NCBI RefSeq assembly: GCF_006715025.1
Contig: NZ_VFMK01000001.1
Span: 1,426,001 to 1,490,000, forward strand
DNA from: Serratia fonticola
GTDB taxonomy: Bacteria > Pseudomonadota > Gammaproteobacteria > Enterobacterales > Enterobacteriaceae
Direction: 5' to 3'
DNA length: 64,000 nt
Below are positions 36,234 through 45,313 of this stretch, piece by piece; position 1 is the first letter of the stretch; the number at the start of each line of letters is the position of its first letter. The notes under the pieces are model-generated. The model was not told where the DNA came from. It worked only from the letters and a program-made list of their open reading frames with translations, and did no database searches. Made by a program: the position numbers and the translations under genes.

Positions 36234-37436
36234 ATGCAATCATTTGACGTGATTATCGCCGGTGGCGGTATGGTGGGATTGGCTCTGGCCTGCGGTTTGC
36301 AGGGCAGTGGCCTGCGCGTAGCGGTGCTGGAACATCGGCAGCCCGAATTATCGCCGCTGCCAGAACAGCCAGCGTTGCGCGTATCTGCCATTAACGCCGC
36401 CAGCGAGCGCTTGCTGCAAAGTATTGGCGTCTGGGATGACATCCTCAGCCTGCGTGCTAGCGCGTATAACGCGATGGAAGTCTGGGATCGCGATAGCTTC
36501 GGCAAGATCGCGTTTCGCGGCGATGAATGTGGCTTTAGCCATCTGGGGCATATCATTGAAAACGACGTGATCCAGCAGGCGTTGTGGAAAAAAGCCCAAA
36601 CGCTGGCCGATGTGACTCTGCTTGCACCAGCAGCGCTGAAACAGGTGGCATGGGGCGAGAACGATGCCTTTGTCACACTGGAGGATGGCCGCATGCTGAC
36701 GGCCCGGCTGGTGGTGGGGGCCGATGGTGCCAACTCCTGGTTGCGTCAACATGCCGATATTCCATTAACCTTCTGGGATTACCGCCATAGCGCGCTGGTA
36801 GCCACGATTCGTACTGAAGAAGCGCATCAGGCGACGGCTCGCCAGGTTTTTCATGGCGAAGGGATCCTGGCCTTCTTGCCATTCAGCGATCCGCATTTGA
36901 GTTCGATCGTCTGGTCGGTTGCTCCTGAAGAGGCGGAGCGCCTTAAACAGCTGGAGCCGGAAGCCTTTAATCGTGAATTGGCAATCACTTTCGATACGCG
37001 CCTGGGCCACTGCCAGCTTGAAAGCGAACGGCTGACTTTCCCGCTTACCGGGCGTTATGCGCGCAGTTTTGCCGCACATCGCTTGGCACTGGTTGGCGAT
37101 GCGGCACATACCGTGCACCCGTTAGCCGGGCAAGGGGTAAATCTGGGGTTTATGGACGCAGCCGAGCTGATCGCTGAACTCCGACGCTTACAGCGTCAGG
37201 GCAAGGACATCGGGCAGCACCTGTATCTGCGCCGTTACGAACGCCGCCGTAAGCACGGTGCAGCGGTCATGTTAGCCAGTATGCAGGGGTTCCGTGAGTT
37301 GTTCGCGGGCCATAACCCGGCGAAGAAACTGCTGCGTGATGTGGGCTTAAGGCTGGCAGACAGCCTGCCGGGCGTGAAGCCGAAACTGGTCCGTCAGGCC
37401 ATGGGGCTTAATGATTTGCCGGAGTGGCTGGTCTGA
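36234..37436 (+). CDS. ubiI: 2-octaprenylphenol hydroxylase
   Basis: A 400-residue FAD monooxygenase, UbiI (VisC), performing the C5 hydroxylation of ubiquinone synthesis under aerobic conditions. The FAD motif IIAGGGMVGLALACGL and the signature LVGDAAHTVHPLAGQGVNLGFMD are intact. Length matches E. coli (400). It is the last gene before the long gcvT promoter region. Confidence 0.94.
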   Translation: MQSFDVIIAGGGMVGLALACGLQGSGLRVAVLEHRQPELSPLPEQPALRVSAINAASERLLQSIGVWDDILSLRASAYNAMEVWDRDSFGKIAFRGDECGFSHLGHIIENDVIQQALWKKAQTLADVTLLAPAALKQVAWGENDAFVTLEDGRMLTARLVVGADGANSWLRQHADIPLTFWDYRHSALVATIRTEEAHQATARQVFHGEGILAFLPFSDPHLSSIVWSVAPEEAERLKQLEPEAFNRELAITFDTRLGHCQLESERLTFPLTGRYARSFAAHRLALVGDAAHTVHPLAGQGVNLGFMDAAELIAELRRLQRQGKDIGQHLYLRRYERRRKHGAAVMLASMQGFRELFAGHNPAKKLLRDVGLRLADSLPGVKPKLVRQAMGLNDLPEWLV

Positions 37437-37443
37437 CTTTACC

Positions 37444-37500
37444 CCCTTCGTGTTTCGAGTTGCAGCGTTGTAGGCTGTGACTCGAAATCCATGGGCTTCC
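37444..37500. repeat. Degenerate copy of dispersed repeat
   Basis: Arms GTTTCGAGTTGCAGCG and GTGACTCGAAATCCATGGGC are inverted repeats of the dispersed family with a short centre, directly after ubiI. Confidence 0.45.
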
Positions 37501-37600
37501 GGCCCATTGTTAATCCCTGAGCGGCCATCCTGTGCCCTGCCTATGCCAATTTCTTCTGCTGAAAGCCATCACTTTTGCTTATCCCTTCCTTCATTTGAGA

Positions 37601-37645
37601 AATTCTAATTTCAGCTGATTTTTTCCATTACTTTTTCTAATTCCA
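37601..37645. promoter_or_regulatory. Candidate GcvA sites upstream of gcvT
   Basis: Two TTCTAATT motifs (CTAAT at 37605-37609 and 37637-37641), 32 bp (three helical turns) apart, lie in an AT-rich tract about 400 nt before gcvT. CTAAT is the core of GcvA sites in the E. coli gcvTHP control region. The 577-nt space holds no gene. A weak PurR-like half site (CGTTTGCGT) is near 37868. Confidence 0.4.
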
Positions 37646-38013
37646 TTACCGGTTATCAAAAACCGAAATTCTTCGTCACACCCTCTGTTTGTTATATAAC
37701 TTCGGATTTTCACCGCTTTAATTGTTAATTTTGTGCCTTAAAGCGCATTTTTATAGTGAAAAACTCTGCAAACTAACCCGGCAATTTACCGTTCCCGCAC
37801 GATGTAGATCATATTTTAACTTATGGTTAATGGCGTCATTCAGTGATAACGTCGAGGGAAAGGTATCGTTTGCGTCGCCTTGGTGAATACCATCATGGGC
37901 GTGGCAATTTGTATTGAGCAGCCAGCGTGTTCCACGCAATCAGGCCCGCGAGCTACCCCGCCTTATTGCGTAGTCACCCTGTCTTCGACGACTTGAGTGG
38001 AAAGAGGGAAAAG

Positions 38014-39111
38014 ATGGCAAAGCAAACCCCGCTGTACGACCAGCACGTGGCGTGCGGCGCGCGCATGGTGGATTTTCATGGCTGGATGATGCCACTGCAT
38101 TATGGCTCCCAGATCGATGAGCACCACGCCGTGCGACAAGATGCCGGTATGTTCGATGTCTCTCACATGACCATTGTGGATCTGCACGGTGCCCGTACCC
38201 GTGAATTCCTGCGTTACCTGCTGGCGAACGATGTCGCCAAACTCACTCAATCGGGTAAAGCGCTGTATACCGGCATGCTGAATGCGTCCGGTGGCGTGAT
38301 TGACGACCTGATCGTCTATTTCTTCAGCGAAGATTATTTCCGCCTGGTGGTGAATTCCGCCACCCGTGAAAAAGATCTGGCCTGGATCGGACAGCATGCG
38401 GCGCCGTATAGCGTTGAAATAACGGTGCGCGACGATCTGGCTTTGATCGCGGTACAGGGCCCTCAAGCCAAAGAACGTGCTGCCACGTTGTTTACCCCGG
38501 AACAGAAGCAGGTCGTAGAGGGCATGAAGCCCTTCTTCGGCGTACAGGCCGGGGATCTGTTTATTGCCACTACCGGTTACACCGGCGAAGCGGGTTATGA
38601 AATTGCCCTGCCAAAAGCCCAGGCGGCCGATTTCTGGCAGAAACTGCTGGCCGCGGGGGTGAAACCTGCCGGATTGGGCGCGCGCGATACACTGCGCCTG
38701 GAAGCGGGCATGAACCTTTATGGACAGGAAATGGATGAAGGCGTTTCGCCGCTGGCTGCCAATATGGGGTGGACTATCGCCTGGGAGCCGCAGGATCGCC
38801 AGTTTATCGGCCGTGAGGCGTTAGAGCAGCAGCGCGAAAAAGGCACCGAACAGCTGGTTGGCTTGATCATGACGGAAAAAGGCGTATTACGTAATGAGTT
38901 GCCGGTGCATTTCACTGACGCAACCGGCCAGGCACAGGTTGGTGTCATCACTAGCGGTTCGTTTTCACCGACCTTGGGTTTCAGTATTGCGCTAGCTCGT
39001 GTGCCTGCCGGTATTGGCGAGCAGGCGATCGTGCAGATCCGTAACCGTGAAATGCCTGTTAAAGTCACTAAACCAGGTTTTGTGCGTGCTGGTAAATCAC
39101 TGATCAGTTAG
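38014..39111 (+). CDS. gcvT: Glycine cleavage system T protein (aminomethyltransferase)
   Basis: A 365-residue GcvT (E. coli 364). It releases ammonia from the aminomethyl group held on the lipoyl arm of GcvH and passes the C1 unit to tetrahydrofolate. Folate-site signatures are VDFHGWMMPLHYG, MFDVSHM and TGYTGEAGYEI. The start at 38014 has AGAGGG upstream; the in-frame extension to 37927 is leader. First gene of gcvTHP. Confidence 0.96.
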   Translation: MAKQTPLYDQHVACGARMVDFHGWMMPLHYGSQIDEHHAVRQDAGMFDVSHMTIVDLHGARTREFLRYLLANDVAKLTQSGKALYTGMLNASGGVIDDLIVYFFSEDYFRLVVNSATREKDLAWIGQHAAPYSVEITVRDDLALIAVQGPQAKERAATLFTPEQKQVVEGMKPFFGVQAGDLFIATTGYTGEAGYEIALPKAQAADFWQKLLAAGVKPAGLGARDTLRLEAGMNLYGQEMDEGVSPLAANMGWTIAWEPQDRQFIGREALEQQREKGTEQLVGLIMTEKGVLRNELPVHFTDATGQAQVGVITSGSFSPTLGFSIALARVPAGIGEQAIVQIRNREMPVKVTKPGFVRAGKSLIS

Positions 39112-39140
39112 TTTTTATTCTTCGAAGGAGTGGTAGGTCA

Positions 39141-39527
39141 ATGAGCAATGTGCCAACAGAATTGAAATACGCCGCATCCCATGAATGGGTGCGTGACGAA
39201 GGCAACGGCGAATACGTAGTGGGTATCACCGAACATGCGCAGGAGCTATTGGGTGATATGGTGTTTGTCGATCTGCCCGAGGTCGGCGCTACGGTTTCCG
39301 CCGGTGATGACTGCGCCGTTGCAGAATCGGTCAAGGCCGCTTCTGATATCTATGCCCCCATCAGCGGTGAAATCATCGCCGTTAATGACGCGTTGGAAAG
39401 CTCACCGGAACTGGTCAACAGCGAGCCGTACGGCGAAGGTTGGCTGTTCCGCATCAAGGCATCCGACGCGGCAGAGCTCGACAAACTGCTCGATGCTGAT
39501 GCGTATCAGGCTTCTATCGACGAATAA
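39141..39527 (+). CDS. gcvH: Glycine cleavage system H protein
   Basis: A 128-residue lipoyl carrier protein (E. coli 129). The lipoylated lysine is in ESVKAASDIYAPISGE. It shuttles the aminomethyl intermediate from GcvP to GcvT and electrons to lipoamide dehydrogenase. AAGGAG precedes the ATG. Second gene of gcvTHP, 29 nt behind gcvT. Confidence 0.97.
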   Translation: MSNVPTELKYAASHEWVRDEGNGEYVVGITEHAQELLGDMVFVDLPEVGATVSAGDDCAVAESVKAASDIYAPISGEIIAVNDALESSPELVNSEPYGEGWLFRIKASDAAELDKLLDADAYQASIDE

Positions 39528-39536
39528 ATCACTATC

Positions 39537-39564
39537 ACGCCCCACCAACATGTGGGGCGTTTTG
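39537..39564 (+). terminator. Hairpin between gcvH and gcvP
   Basis: ACGCCCCAC (39537-39545) and GTGGGGCGT (39552-39560) form a perfect 9-bp stem, followed by TTTTG. It could lower gcvP expression relative to gcvTH or protect the upstream mRNA end. Confidence 0.7.
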
Positions 39565-39613
39565 CAGTTCAGGCTATATCCCGTACCCCGCAAGCATTCA
39601 GGAATTTGTAGCA

Positions 39614-42493
39614 ATGACTCAGACACTCAGCCAACTTGAACATAGCGAAGCGTTCATCGAACGCCACATCGGCCCTTCGGCACAGCAGCAGCAAGAGATG
39701 CTGGAAGCGGTGGGCGCTCGCTCGCTCAGCGCGCTGATCCAACAGATTGTGCCAGCCGATATCCAACTGCCAGGGCCGCCACCGGTGGGTGACGCGGCAA
39801 CTGAACATCAGGCGCTAGCAGAATTGAAGGCGATTGCTTCACAGAATCAGCGCTACAAATCCTATATCGGTATGGGCTACAGCGCGGTGCTGACGCCGCC
39901 GGTGATCCTGCGCAATATGCTGGAAAACCCCGGTTGGTATACCGCGTATACCCCTTATCAGCCCGAAGTGTCGCAGGGGCGTCTTGAGGCGTTGCTTAAT
40001 TTCCAGACCGTCACCCTGGATCTGACCGGATTGGATCTGGCCTCCGCCTCATTGCTGGATGAAGCCACTGCTGCCGCCGAAGCGATGGCATTGGCCAAAC
40101 GTGCCAGCAAGCTGAAAGACGCGAATCGCTTCTTTGTGGCTGACGATGTTCACCCGCAAACGCTGGACGTGGTGCGTACCCGCGCCGAAACTTTTGGCTT
40201 TGACGTGATCGTCGACAAACCCGCGAAGGTGCTGGAACTGCAAGGCGTATTCGGCGTGCTGCTGCAACAGGTTGGCACCACGGGTGAACTGCACGATTAC
40301 AGCGCGCTGTTGGCTGAACTGAAAGAGCGCAAGATTATTACCAGCATGGCGGCCGATATCATGGCGCTGGTGCTGTTGGCCGCACCGGGCAAGCAGGGAG
40401 CCGACGTAGTGTTCGGTTCTGCACAACGTTTCGGTGTGCCGATGGGTTACGGTGGTCCACATGCGGCGTTCTTCGCCTGCCGTGACGAGTTCAAGCGCTC
40501 GATGCCGGGCAGAATTATCGGCGTTTCCCGTGATGCGGCAGGGAATACTGCGCTGCGTATGGCGATGCAAACCCGTGAGCAACATATCCGCCGTGAAAAG
40601 GCGAACTCGAACATTTGTACCTCGCAGGTGCTACTGGCTAACATCGCCAGCCTGTATGCGGTGTACCATGGTCCACAGGGCCTGCAACGTATTGCCGGGC
40701 GTATTCACCGCCTGACCGATATTCTGGCCGTTGGCCTGCAAAAAGCGGGTCTGCAACTGCGTCACCAAACCTGGTTTGACACCTTGACTGTGGAAGTGAA
40801 AGACAAGGCGGCGGTGCTGGAACGTGCACTGAGCTTTGGCATCAACCTGCGCACAGATATTCACGGGGCAGTCGGCATCACGCTAGATGAAGCGACCTCC
40901 CGTGAAGATGTTCAGACACTGTTTGCCCTGCTGGTCGGAGATAACCACGGTCTGGATATTGATGCATTGGATGCGGCGGTCAGCAAAAACAGTCAGTCGA
41001 TCCCGGCAGCGATGCTGCGTAAAGATCCTATCCTGACGCATCCGGTATTCAACCGCTATCACAGTGAAACCGAGATGATGCGCTATATGCATCGATTGGA
41101 GCGCAAAGATCTGGCGTTGAATCAGGCCATGATCCCACTGGGTTCCTGCACCATGAAGTTGAACGCCGCCGCAGAAATGATCCCAATCACCTGGCCTGAG
41201 TTCTCGGAACTGCACCCGTTCTGTCCACCTGAACAGGCTGCCGGTTATCAGTTGATGATTGGTCAGCTTTCCCAGTGGTTGGTGCAACTGACCGGTTACG
41301 ATGCCATGTGCATGCAACCTAACTCCGGGGCGCAGGGTGAATATGCCGGTTTACTGGCGATCCGCCGTTATCACGAAAGTCGTAATGAGGCGGGCCGTCA
41401 TATCTGCCTGATCCCGAGCTCCGCGCACGGTACCAACCCGGCTTCTGCCCAGATGGCAGGGATGAGCGTGGTGGTGGTGGCCTGTGACAAGAATGGCAAC
41501 ATCGATCTGCACGACCTGCGAGTGAAGGCTGAGCAGGCAGGGGAAGCCCTTTCCTGCATCATGGTCACATACCCGTCGACCCATGGCGTGTATGAAGAAA
41601 CCATTCGTGAGGTGTGTCAGATCGTGCATCAGTTCGGCGGTCAGGTTTACCTTGATGGTGCCAACATGAATGCCCAGGTGGGGATCACCACGCCGGGCTA
41701 TATCGGCGCGGATGTTTCGCACCTCAACCTGCATAAAACCTTCTGTATTCCTCACGGCGGTGGCGGCCCAGGCATGGGGCCAATCGGTGTGAAAGCACAT
41801 CTGGCACCGTTCGTCCCGGGCCACAGCGTGGTGCAGATTGATGGGGTGACAACCCAACAAGGCGCGGTATCTGCCGCTCCGTTTGGCAGTGCCTCTATTT
41901 TGCCAATCAGCTGGATGTATATCCGCATGATGGGGGCAGAAGGGCTGAAACAAGCCAGCCAGGTAGCGATCCTCAATGCCAACTACATCGCTACACGGCT
42001 CAAGGATGCTTATCCGGTGCTGTATACCGGCCGTGACCATCGCGTGGCGCACGAATGCATCCTGGATATCCGCCCACTGAAGGAAGAGACAGGTATCAGT
42101 GAAATGGATATCGCCAAACGCCTGATCGACTACGGTTTCCATGCGCCAACCATGTCGTTCCCGGTTGCCGGTACGTTGATGGTGGAACCGACCGAATCGG
42201 AAAGCAAAGTGGAACTGGACCGCTTTATCGATGCCATGTTGGCTATCCGCAACGAGATTGATCGCGTACATAAAGGCGAATGGCCGTTGGAGGACAACCC
42301 ATTGGTTAACGCGCCGCACATTCAGGCGGAACTGGTCAGCGACTGGCAGCATGCTTACAGCCGTGAGCTGGCGGTCTTCCCGGTTGCAGGTGTGCGTGAC
42401 AATAAATACTGGCCGAGCGTGAAGCGCCTGGATGATGTTTATGGCGATCGTAATCTGTTCTGTTCGTGTGTGCCGATGAGCGACTACGAATAA
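39614..42493 (+). CDS. gcvP: Glycine dehydrogenase (decarboxylating), P protein
   Basis: A 959-residue P protein (E. coli 957), the PLP-dependent decarboxylase of the glycine cleavage system. The PLP lysine lies in HLNLHKTFCIPHGGGGPG, in the C-terminal half; the N-terminal half carries IGMGYSAVLTPPVILRN. The two halves are homologous domains as in other single-chain P proteins. Third gene of the operon, separated from gcvH by a hairpin. A terminator-like hairpin follows. Confidence 0.98.
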   Translation: MTQTLSQLEHSEAFIERHIGPSAQQQQEMLEAVGARSLSALIQQIVPADIQLPGPPPVGDAATEHQALAELKAIASQNQRYKSYIGMGYSAVLTPPVILRNMLENPGWYTAYTPYQPEVSQGRLEALLNFQTVTLDLTGLDLASASLLDEATAAAEAMALAKRASKLKDANRFFVADDVHPQTLDVVRTRAETFGFDVIVDKPAKVLELQGVFGVLLQQVGTTGELHDYSALLAELKERKIITSMAADIMALVLLAAPGKQGADVVFGSAQRFGVPMGYGGPHAAFFACRDEFKRSMPGRIIGVSRDAAGNTALRMAMQTREQHIRREKANSNICTSQVLLANIASLYAVYHGPQGLQRIAGRIHRLTDILAVGLQKAGLQLRHQTWFDTLTVEVKDKAAVLERALSFGINLRTDIHGAVGITLDEATSREDVQTLFALLVGDNHGLDIDALDAAVSKNSQSIPAAMLRKDPILTHPVFNRYHSETEMMRYMHRLERKDLALNQAMIPLGSCTMKLNAAAEMIPITWPEFSELHPFCPPEQAAGYQLMIGQLSQWLVQLTGYDAMCMQPNSGAQGEYAGLLAIRRYHESRNEAGRHICLIPSSAHGTNPASAQMAGMSVVVVACDKNGNIDLHDLRVKAEQAGEALSCIMVTYPSTHGVYEETIREVCQIVHQFGGQVYLDGANMNAQVGITTPGYIGADVSHLNLHKTFCIPHGGGGPGMGPIGVKAHLAPFVPGHSVVQIDGVTTQQGAVSAAPFGSASILPISWMYIRMMGAEGLKQASQVAILNANYIATRLKDAYPVLYTGRDHRVAHECILDIRPLKEETGISEMDIAKRLIDYGFHAPTMSFPVAGTLMVEPTESESKVELDRFIDAMLAIRNEIDRVHKGEWPLEDNPLVNAPHIQAELVSDWQHAYSRELAVFPVAGVRDNKYWPSVKRLDDVYGDRNLFCSCVPMSDYE

Positions 42494-42518
42494 CGCTATC
42501 CGCCAAACGTATAATTGA

Positions 42519-42550
42519 GGGACACGGCATAATGCCATGTCCCTTTTTTA
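42519..42550 (+). terminator. Terminator after gcvP
   Basis: GGGACACGGCAT pairs with ATGCCATGTCCC (one mismatch), followed by TTTTTTAT. Confidence 0.8.
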
Positions 42551-42615
42551 TTGCAGCACCGCCGCAGTTGCGGTTCACTGAATATCTGATCACCAGAACG
42601 GAATGAGGAAACGAT

Positions 42616-43581
42616 ATGAAAGCGGCAGTCGTCAATACGTTAGGGCAGGTTCCACAGTTAGGCGTTGTTACTCCTCCGCAGCCCCTGGAAGGCGAGGTGG
42701 TTATTGAGGTGATGGCTGCCGGTATCAAACAGCTGGATCGCGCTATTGTTGCCGGTCGGCATTATTCCAGCCCGAAGGATCTGCCATTTGTACCAGGGAC
42801 CGATGGCGTTGGTAGAACGCCTGAAGGCCAGCGGGTTTATTTCGCTTCTTTCCGCCAGCCGCATGGTGCGCTAGCCGAACGCAGCGTGGCTTCATGGACA
42901 GTGCCTGTACCTGATGCGGTAGATGATGCTACCGCAGCGGCATTGATTAACCCGGCGCTGGCTGCCTGGTTGCCCTTGTTCTGGCGAGCCAATGTGCAAT
43001 CCGGGGAAACCGTATTGATCATCGGCGCGACCGGGACTTCGGGAAAGCTGGCCGTTGCTGCAGCCCGTCAGGCCGGTGCCGGGCGAATTGTTGCGGCGGG
43101 GCGGCGGCAGAGCATATTGGATGAATTAGGGGTTGATGCGACGGTAGATCTGACGCTCGAAGGTGCGGCGCTACAGCAGGCTTTCACTGCCGCCGCCGGG
43201 CCACAAGGTTACCACGTGGTGGTAGATTATATCTGGGGACCTGCGACAGAAGCACTGCTTGCGACTTTCAATAATCACGATCTCTCCTCCTATGCGGGTG
43301 GGCAAGGCATCCGCCTGGTCAACGTAGGTTCGATGGCTGGGCCAAGCATTACTTTACCTGCGGCGGTATTGCGCAGTACTCAGTTGCAGATCATCGGCAG
43401 CGGTACCGGCAACTTTCCGCCGATCCCGCAGTTGAAAAAGATTGTGGCTGATATTCTGCTGTTGGCGGCGGAAGGGAAGATCGGCGTTGATACCCAGGAA
43501 CATGCCTTTGCCGATATCGCCGAGGTATGGGACCTCAACAAGAAAAGCGATACTCGTTCAGTGATACGTATCCGCGATTAG
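42616..43581 (+). CDS. Medium-chain dehydrogenase/reductase, quinone oxidoreductase-like
   Basis: A 321-residue MDR-superfamily protein. The N-terminal GroES-like domain (VVIEVMAAGIKQLDRAIVAGRHY) lacks the cysteine/histidine zinc ligands of alcohol dehydrogenases, and the Rossmann motif is IIGATGTSGKLAVAAARQAGAG. This is the plan of zinc-free quinone oxidoreductases and enoyl reductases using NADPH. It is monocistronic, preceded by a GAGGAAACG ribosome binding site. The substrate is unknown. It is not part of the conserved E. coli order. Confidence 0.82.
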   Translation: MKAAVVNTLGQVPQLGVVTPPQPLEGEVVIEVMAAGIKQLDRAIVAGRHYSSPKDLPFVPGTDGVGRTPEGQRVYFASFRQPHGALAERSVASWTVPVPDAVDDATAAALINPALAAWLPLFWRANVQSGETVLIIGATGTSGKLAVAAARQAGAGRIVAAGRRQSILDELGVDATVDLTLEGAALQQAFTAAAGPQGYHVVVDYIWGPATEALLATFNNHDLSSYAGGQGIRLVNVGSMAGPSITLPAAVLRSTQLQIIGSGTGNFPPIPQLKKIVADILLLAAEGKIGVDTQEHAFADIAEVWDLNKKSDTRSVIRIRD

Positions 43582-43613
43582 GGTAGGTTTTTTCACTATG
43601 CCAACGGAATAAA

Positions 43614-43640
43614 GCCCCCTGGAATTACCAGAGGGGCGGT
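43614..43640. terminator. Hairpin between the MDR and fimbrial genes
   Basis: GCCCC-CTGG and CCAG-GGGGC pair with a small bulge across AATTA (43614-43637) between converging genes. Confidence 0.55.
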
Positions 43641-43649
43641 TGACTCTTA

Positions 43650-44168
43650 TTAATTATAGGTTACATCAAACATCGTTGTGGCTCTAACGTCTCCCCCGAT
43701 AATAACGTTATCTGTGGCTATATAGCGGGCAATGAAGAGCAAACGATTATCTCCAGGTTGTAAAAGCTGTGCGGCTGAGGGTTCGCCAAGCGTGATAGCT
43801 TTATTGTCACTCGCTGACAGTATTTCAATACCCAAGCCTTTGGCGCTGCTCTCTCCGTCATTTAAAGCCAGTATGCTATTCGATGCCTCTGTGTTTTTTC
43901 CCACGAAGGTGACTTGAGCCTGGCCGGCACTAATGGGGCAATTGACCAAACGAATATCAAACTGCTTAGCCCCAGCAGTGGAACCGACACCGGTAAATGC
44001 AGTACCCAATATCGCCCCCAACTCGATAGCCATACTTTCGGATTCTGCTGCTACATTACAGCTTGGGTTTAAAACCTTACCATAAAAATCAATTGAGCCA
44101 GCAACAGCGTTGGTGGCAGCCAGAGATAATGCCGAAACTGCCAGAGTAATGATTAAATTCTTTTTCAT
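43650..44168 (-). CDS. Type 1-like fimbrial subunit (orphan)
   Basis: A 172-residue secreted pilin-like protein. A signal peptide (MKKNLIITLAVSALSLAATN, cleavage after AVA) precedes a mature domain with the disulfide pair Cys37 and Cys77. The C-terminal beta strand ends TTMFDVTYN with the penultimate tyrosine typical of chaperone-usher subunits. No chaperone, usher or adhesin gene is nearby, so it either borrows another system or is a remnant. Surrounding DNA is AT-rich compared with its neighbours, suggesting transfer or H-NS control. Confidence 0.83.
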   Translation of the reverse strand: MKKNLIITLAVSALSLAATNAVAGSIDFYGKVLNPSCNVAAESESMAIELGAILGTAFTGVGSTAGAKQFDIRLVNCPISAGQAQVTFVGKNTEASNSILALNDGESSAKGLGIEILSASDNKAITLGEPSAAQLLQPGDNRLLFIARYIATDNVIIGGDVRATTMFDVTYN

Positions 44169-44533
44169 TCTATTATTCCTTGAATTTATGTAATGTCTTT
44201 TTTAAATAATATATTGCTTGGTTATTTTTCTATTGAATTAATTCCCTCTCTAGTTTGATTTAATTTTTTAATATACAGATTATCAAAGGTTTATATTCAA
44301 GTAATAAACAAGAAGGTATTGAGAACTATCCTTTCTAGTACGATGGACTTTATTGATTCATTGTGCCAATGGGTTATCAATTCAATAAAAAGGCAGTGGC
44401 ATTACCGGGCAGATTTGAGCTATATATTTTGTTCGCCGAGGTAGCAGACAGCCAGGATATCGATAAGCAAGTAGCCCACGTTGTCTTCATGAGTGTCAGT
44501 TACCTTTTTAACTCCCAAACAGAAAGGAACAGC
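44169..44533. other. AT-rich non-coding region upstream of the fimbrial gene and ygfF
   Basis: About 365 nt with marked A+T richness and runs of T and A, divergent between the fimbrial gene and the SDR gene. No convincing gene is visible. It probably holds both promoters; the AT content would favour H-NS binding. Confidence 0.5.
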
Positions 44534-45280
44534 ATGACAACAGTTGCATTAGTTACCGGTGCCAGCCGGGGTATTGGCCGGGCCACGGCGTTATTACTGG
44601 CTCAGCAAGGATATGCGGTTGGTGTCAATTATTTACAGGATGAAGCCGCTGCGCAGCAGGTTGTTGCACAGATCTGTGAACAGGGAGGAGAGGCGCAAGC
44701 CTTGCAGGCAAATATTGCGTCAGAGGCTGATGTAGTAGCGATGTTTGCCGAACTGGACGCTACGCTTGGGCCAATAGGCGCACTTGTCAATAACGCGGGG
44801 ATTTTATTCCAGCAGGCAAGCATTGAACAGCTGACCGCAGAGCGCATCAATAAGGTACTGGCAACCAACGTTACCGGTTATTTCCTTTGCTGCCGCGAAG
44901 CGGTAAAACGCATGTCGTTGCGCTCTGGTGGGCAAGGTGGTGCAATAGTTAACGTCTCTTCTGCCGCTGCACGTTTAGGGGCGCCGGGAGAGTATGTCGA
45001 TTATGCGGCATCAAAAGGGGCCGTGGATACGCTAACCACCGGCCTGGCACAGGAGGTGGCGGCGCAGGGGATCCGTGTAAACGGCGTAAGACCTGGTTTT
45101 ATCTATACAGAGATGCATGCCTGTGGTGGTGAACCGGGGCGCGTGGATCGCGTTAAAACGGTGTTGCCGATGCAGCGAGGTGGCCAGCCGGAAGAAGTGG
45201 CGCAAATCATTACCTGGCTGCTTTCCGATGCGGCTTCTTATGTCACCGGCAGCTTTATCGACGCTGCAGGCGGACGCTGA
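44534..45280 (+). CDS. ygfF: SDR family oxidoreductase YgfF-like
   Basis: A 248-residue classical SDR, near E. coli YgfF (247) and in the same neighbourhood (gcvP side, before trhA). Cofactor motif TGASRGIGRA, structural NNAG, and catalytic Ser and YAASK are all present. The start at 44534 follows AAAGGA; an extension to 44363 has no family support. The substrate is not established for YgfF; glucose 1-dehydrogenase-like annotation is by similarity only. Confidence 0.8.
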   Translation: MTTVALVTGASRGIGRATALLLAQQGYAVGVNYLQDEAAAQQVVAQICEQGGEAQALQANIASEADVVAMFAELDATLGPIGALVNNAGILFQQASIEQLTAERINKVLATNVTGYFLCCREAVKRMSLRSGGQGGAIVNVSSAAARLGAPGEYVDYAASKGAVDTLTTGLAQEVAAQGIRVNGVRPGFIYTEMHACGGEPGRVDRVKTVLPMQRGGQPEEVAQIITWLLSDAASYVTGSFIDAAGGR

Positions 45281-45286
45281 GCCAGC

Positions 45287-45307
45287 AAGGGCGCTGACGG
45301 CGCCCTT
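45287..45307. terminator. Hairpin between ygfF and the HD-domain gene
   Basis: AAGGGCGC and GCGCCCTT form an 8-bp stem with loop TGACG between converging genes. Confidence 0.75.
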
Positions 45308-45313
45308 AATCGA

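Noticed and set aside
41351..42538. Long open frame of 395 codons on the minus strand opposite gcvP
   Set aside because: It is the antisense shadow of a conserved, strongly biased gene; no ribosome binding site or family resemblance.
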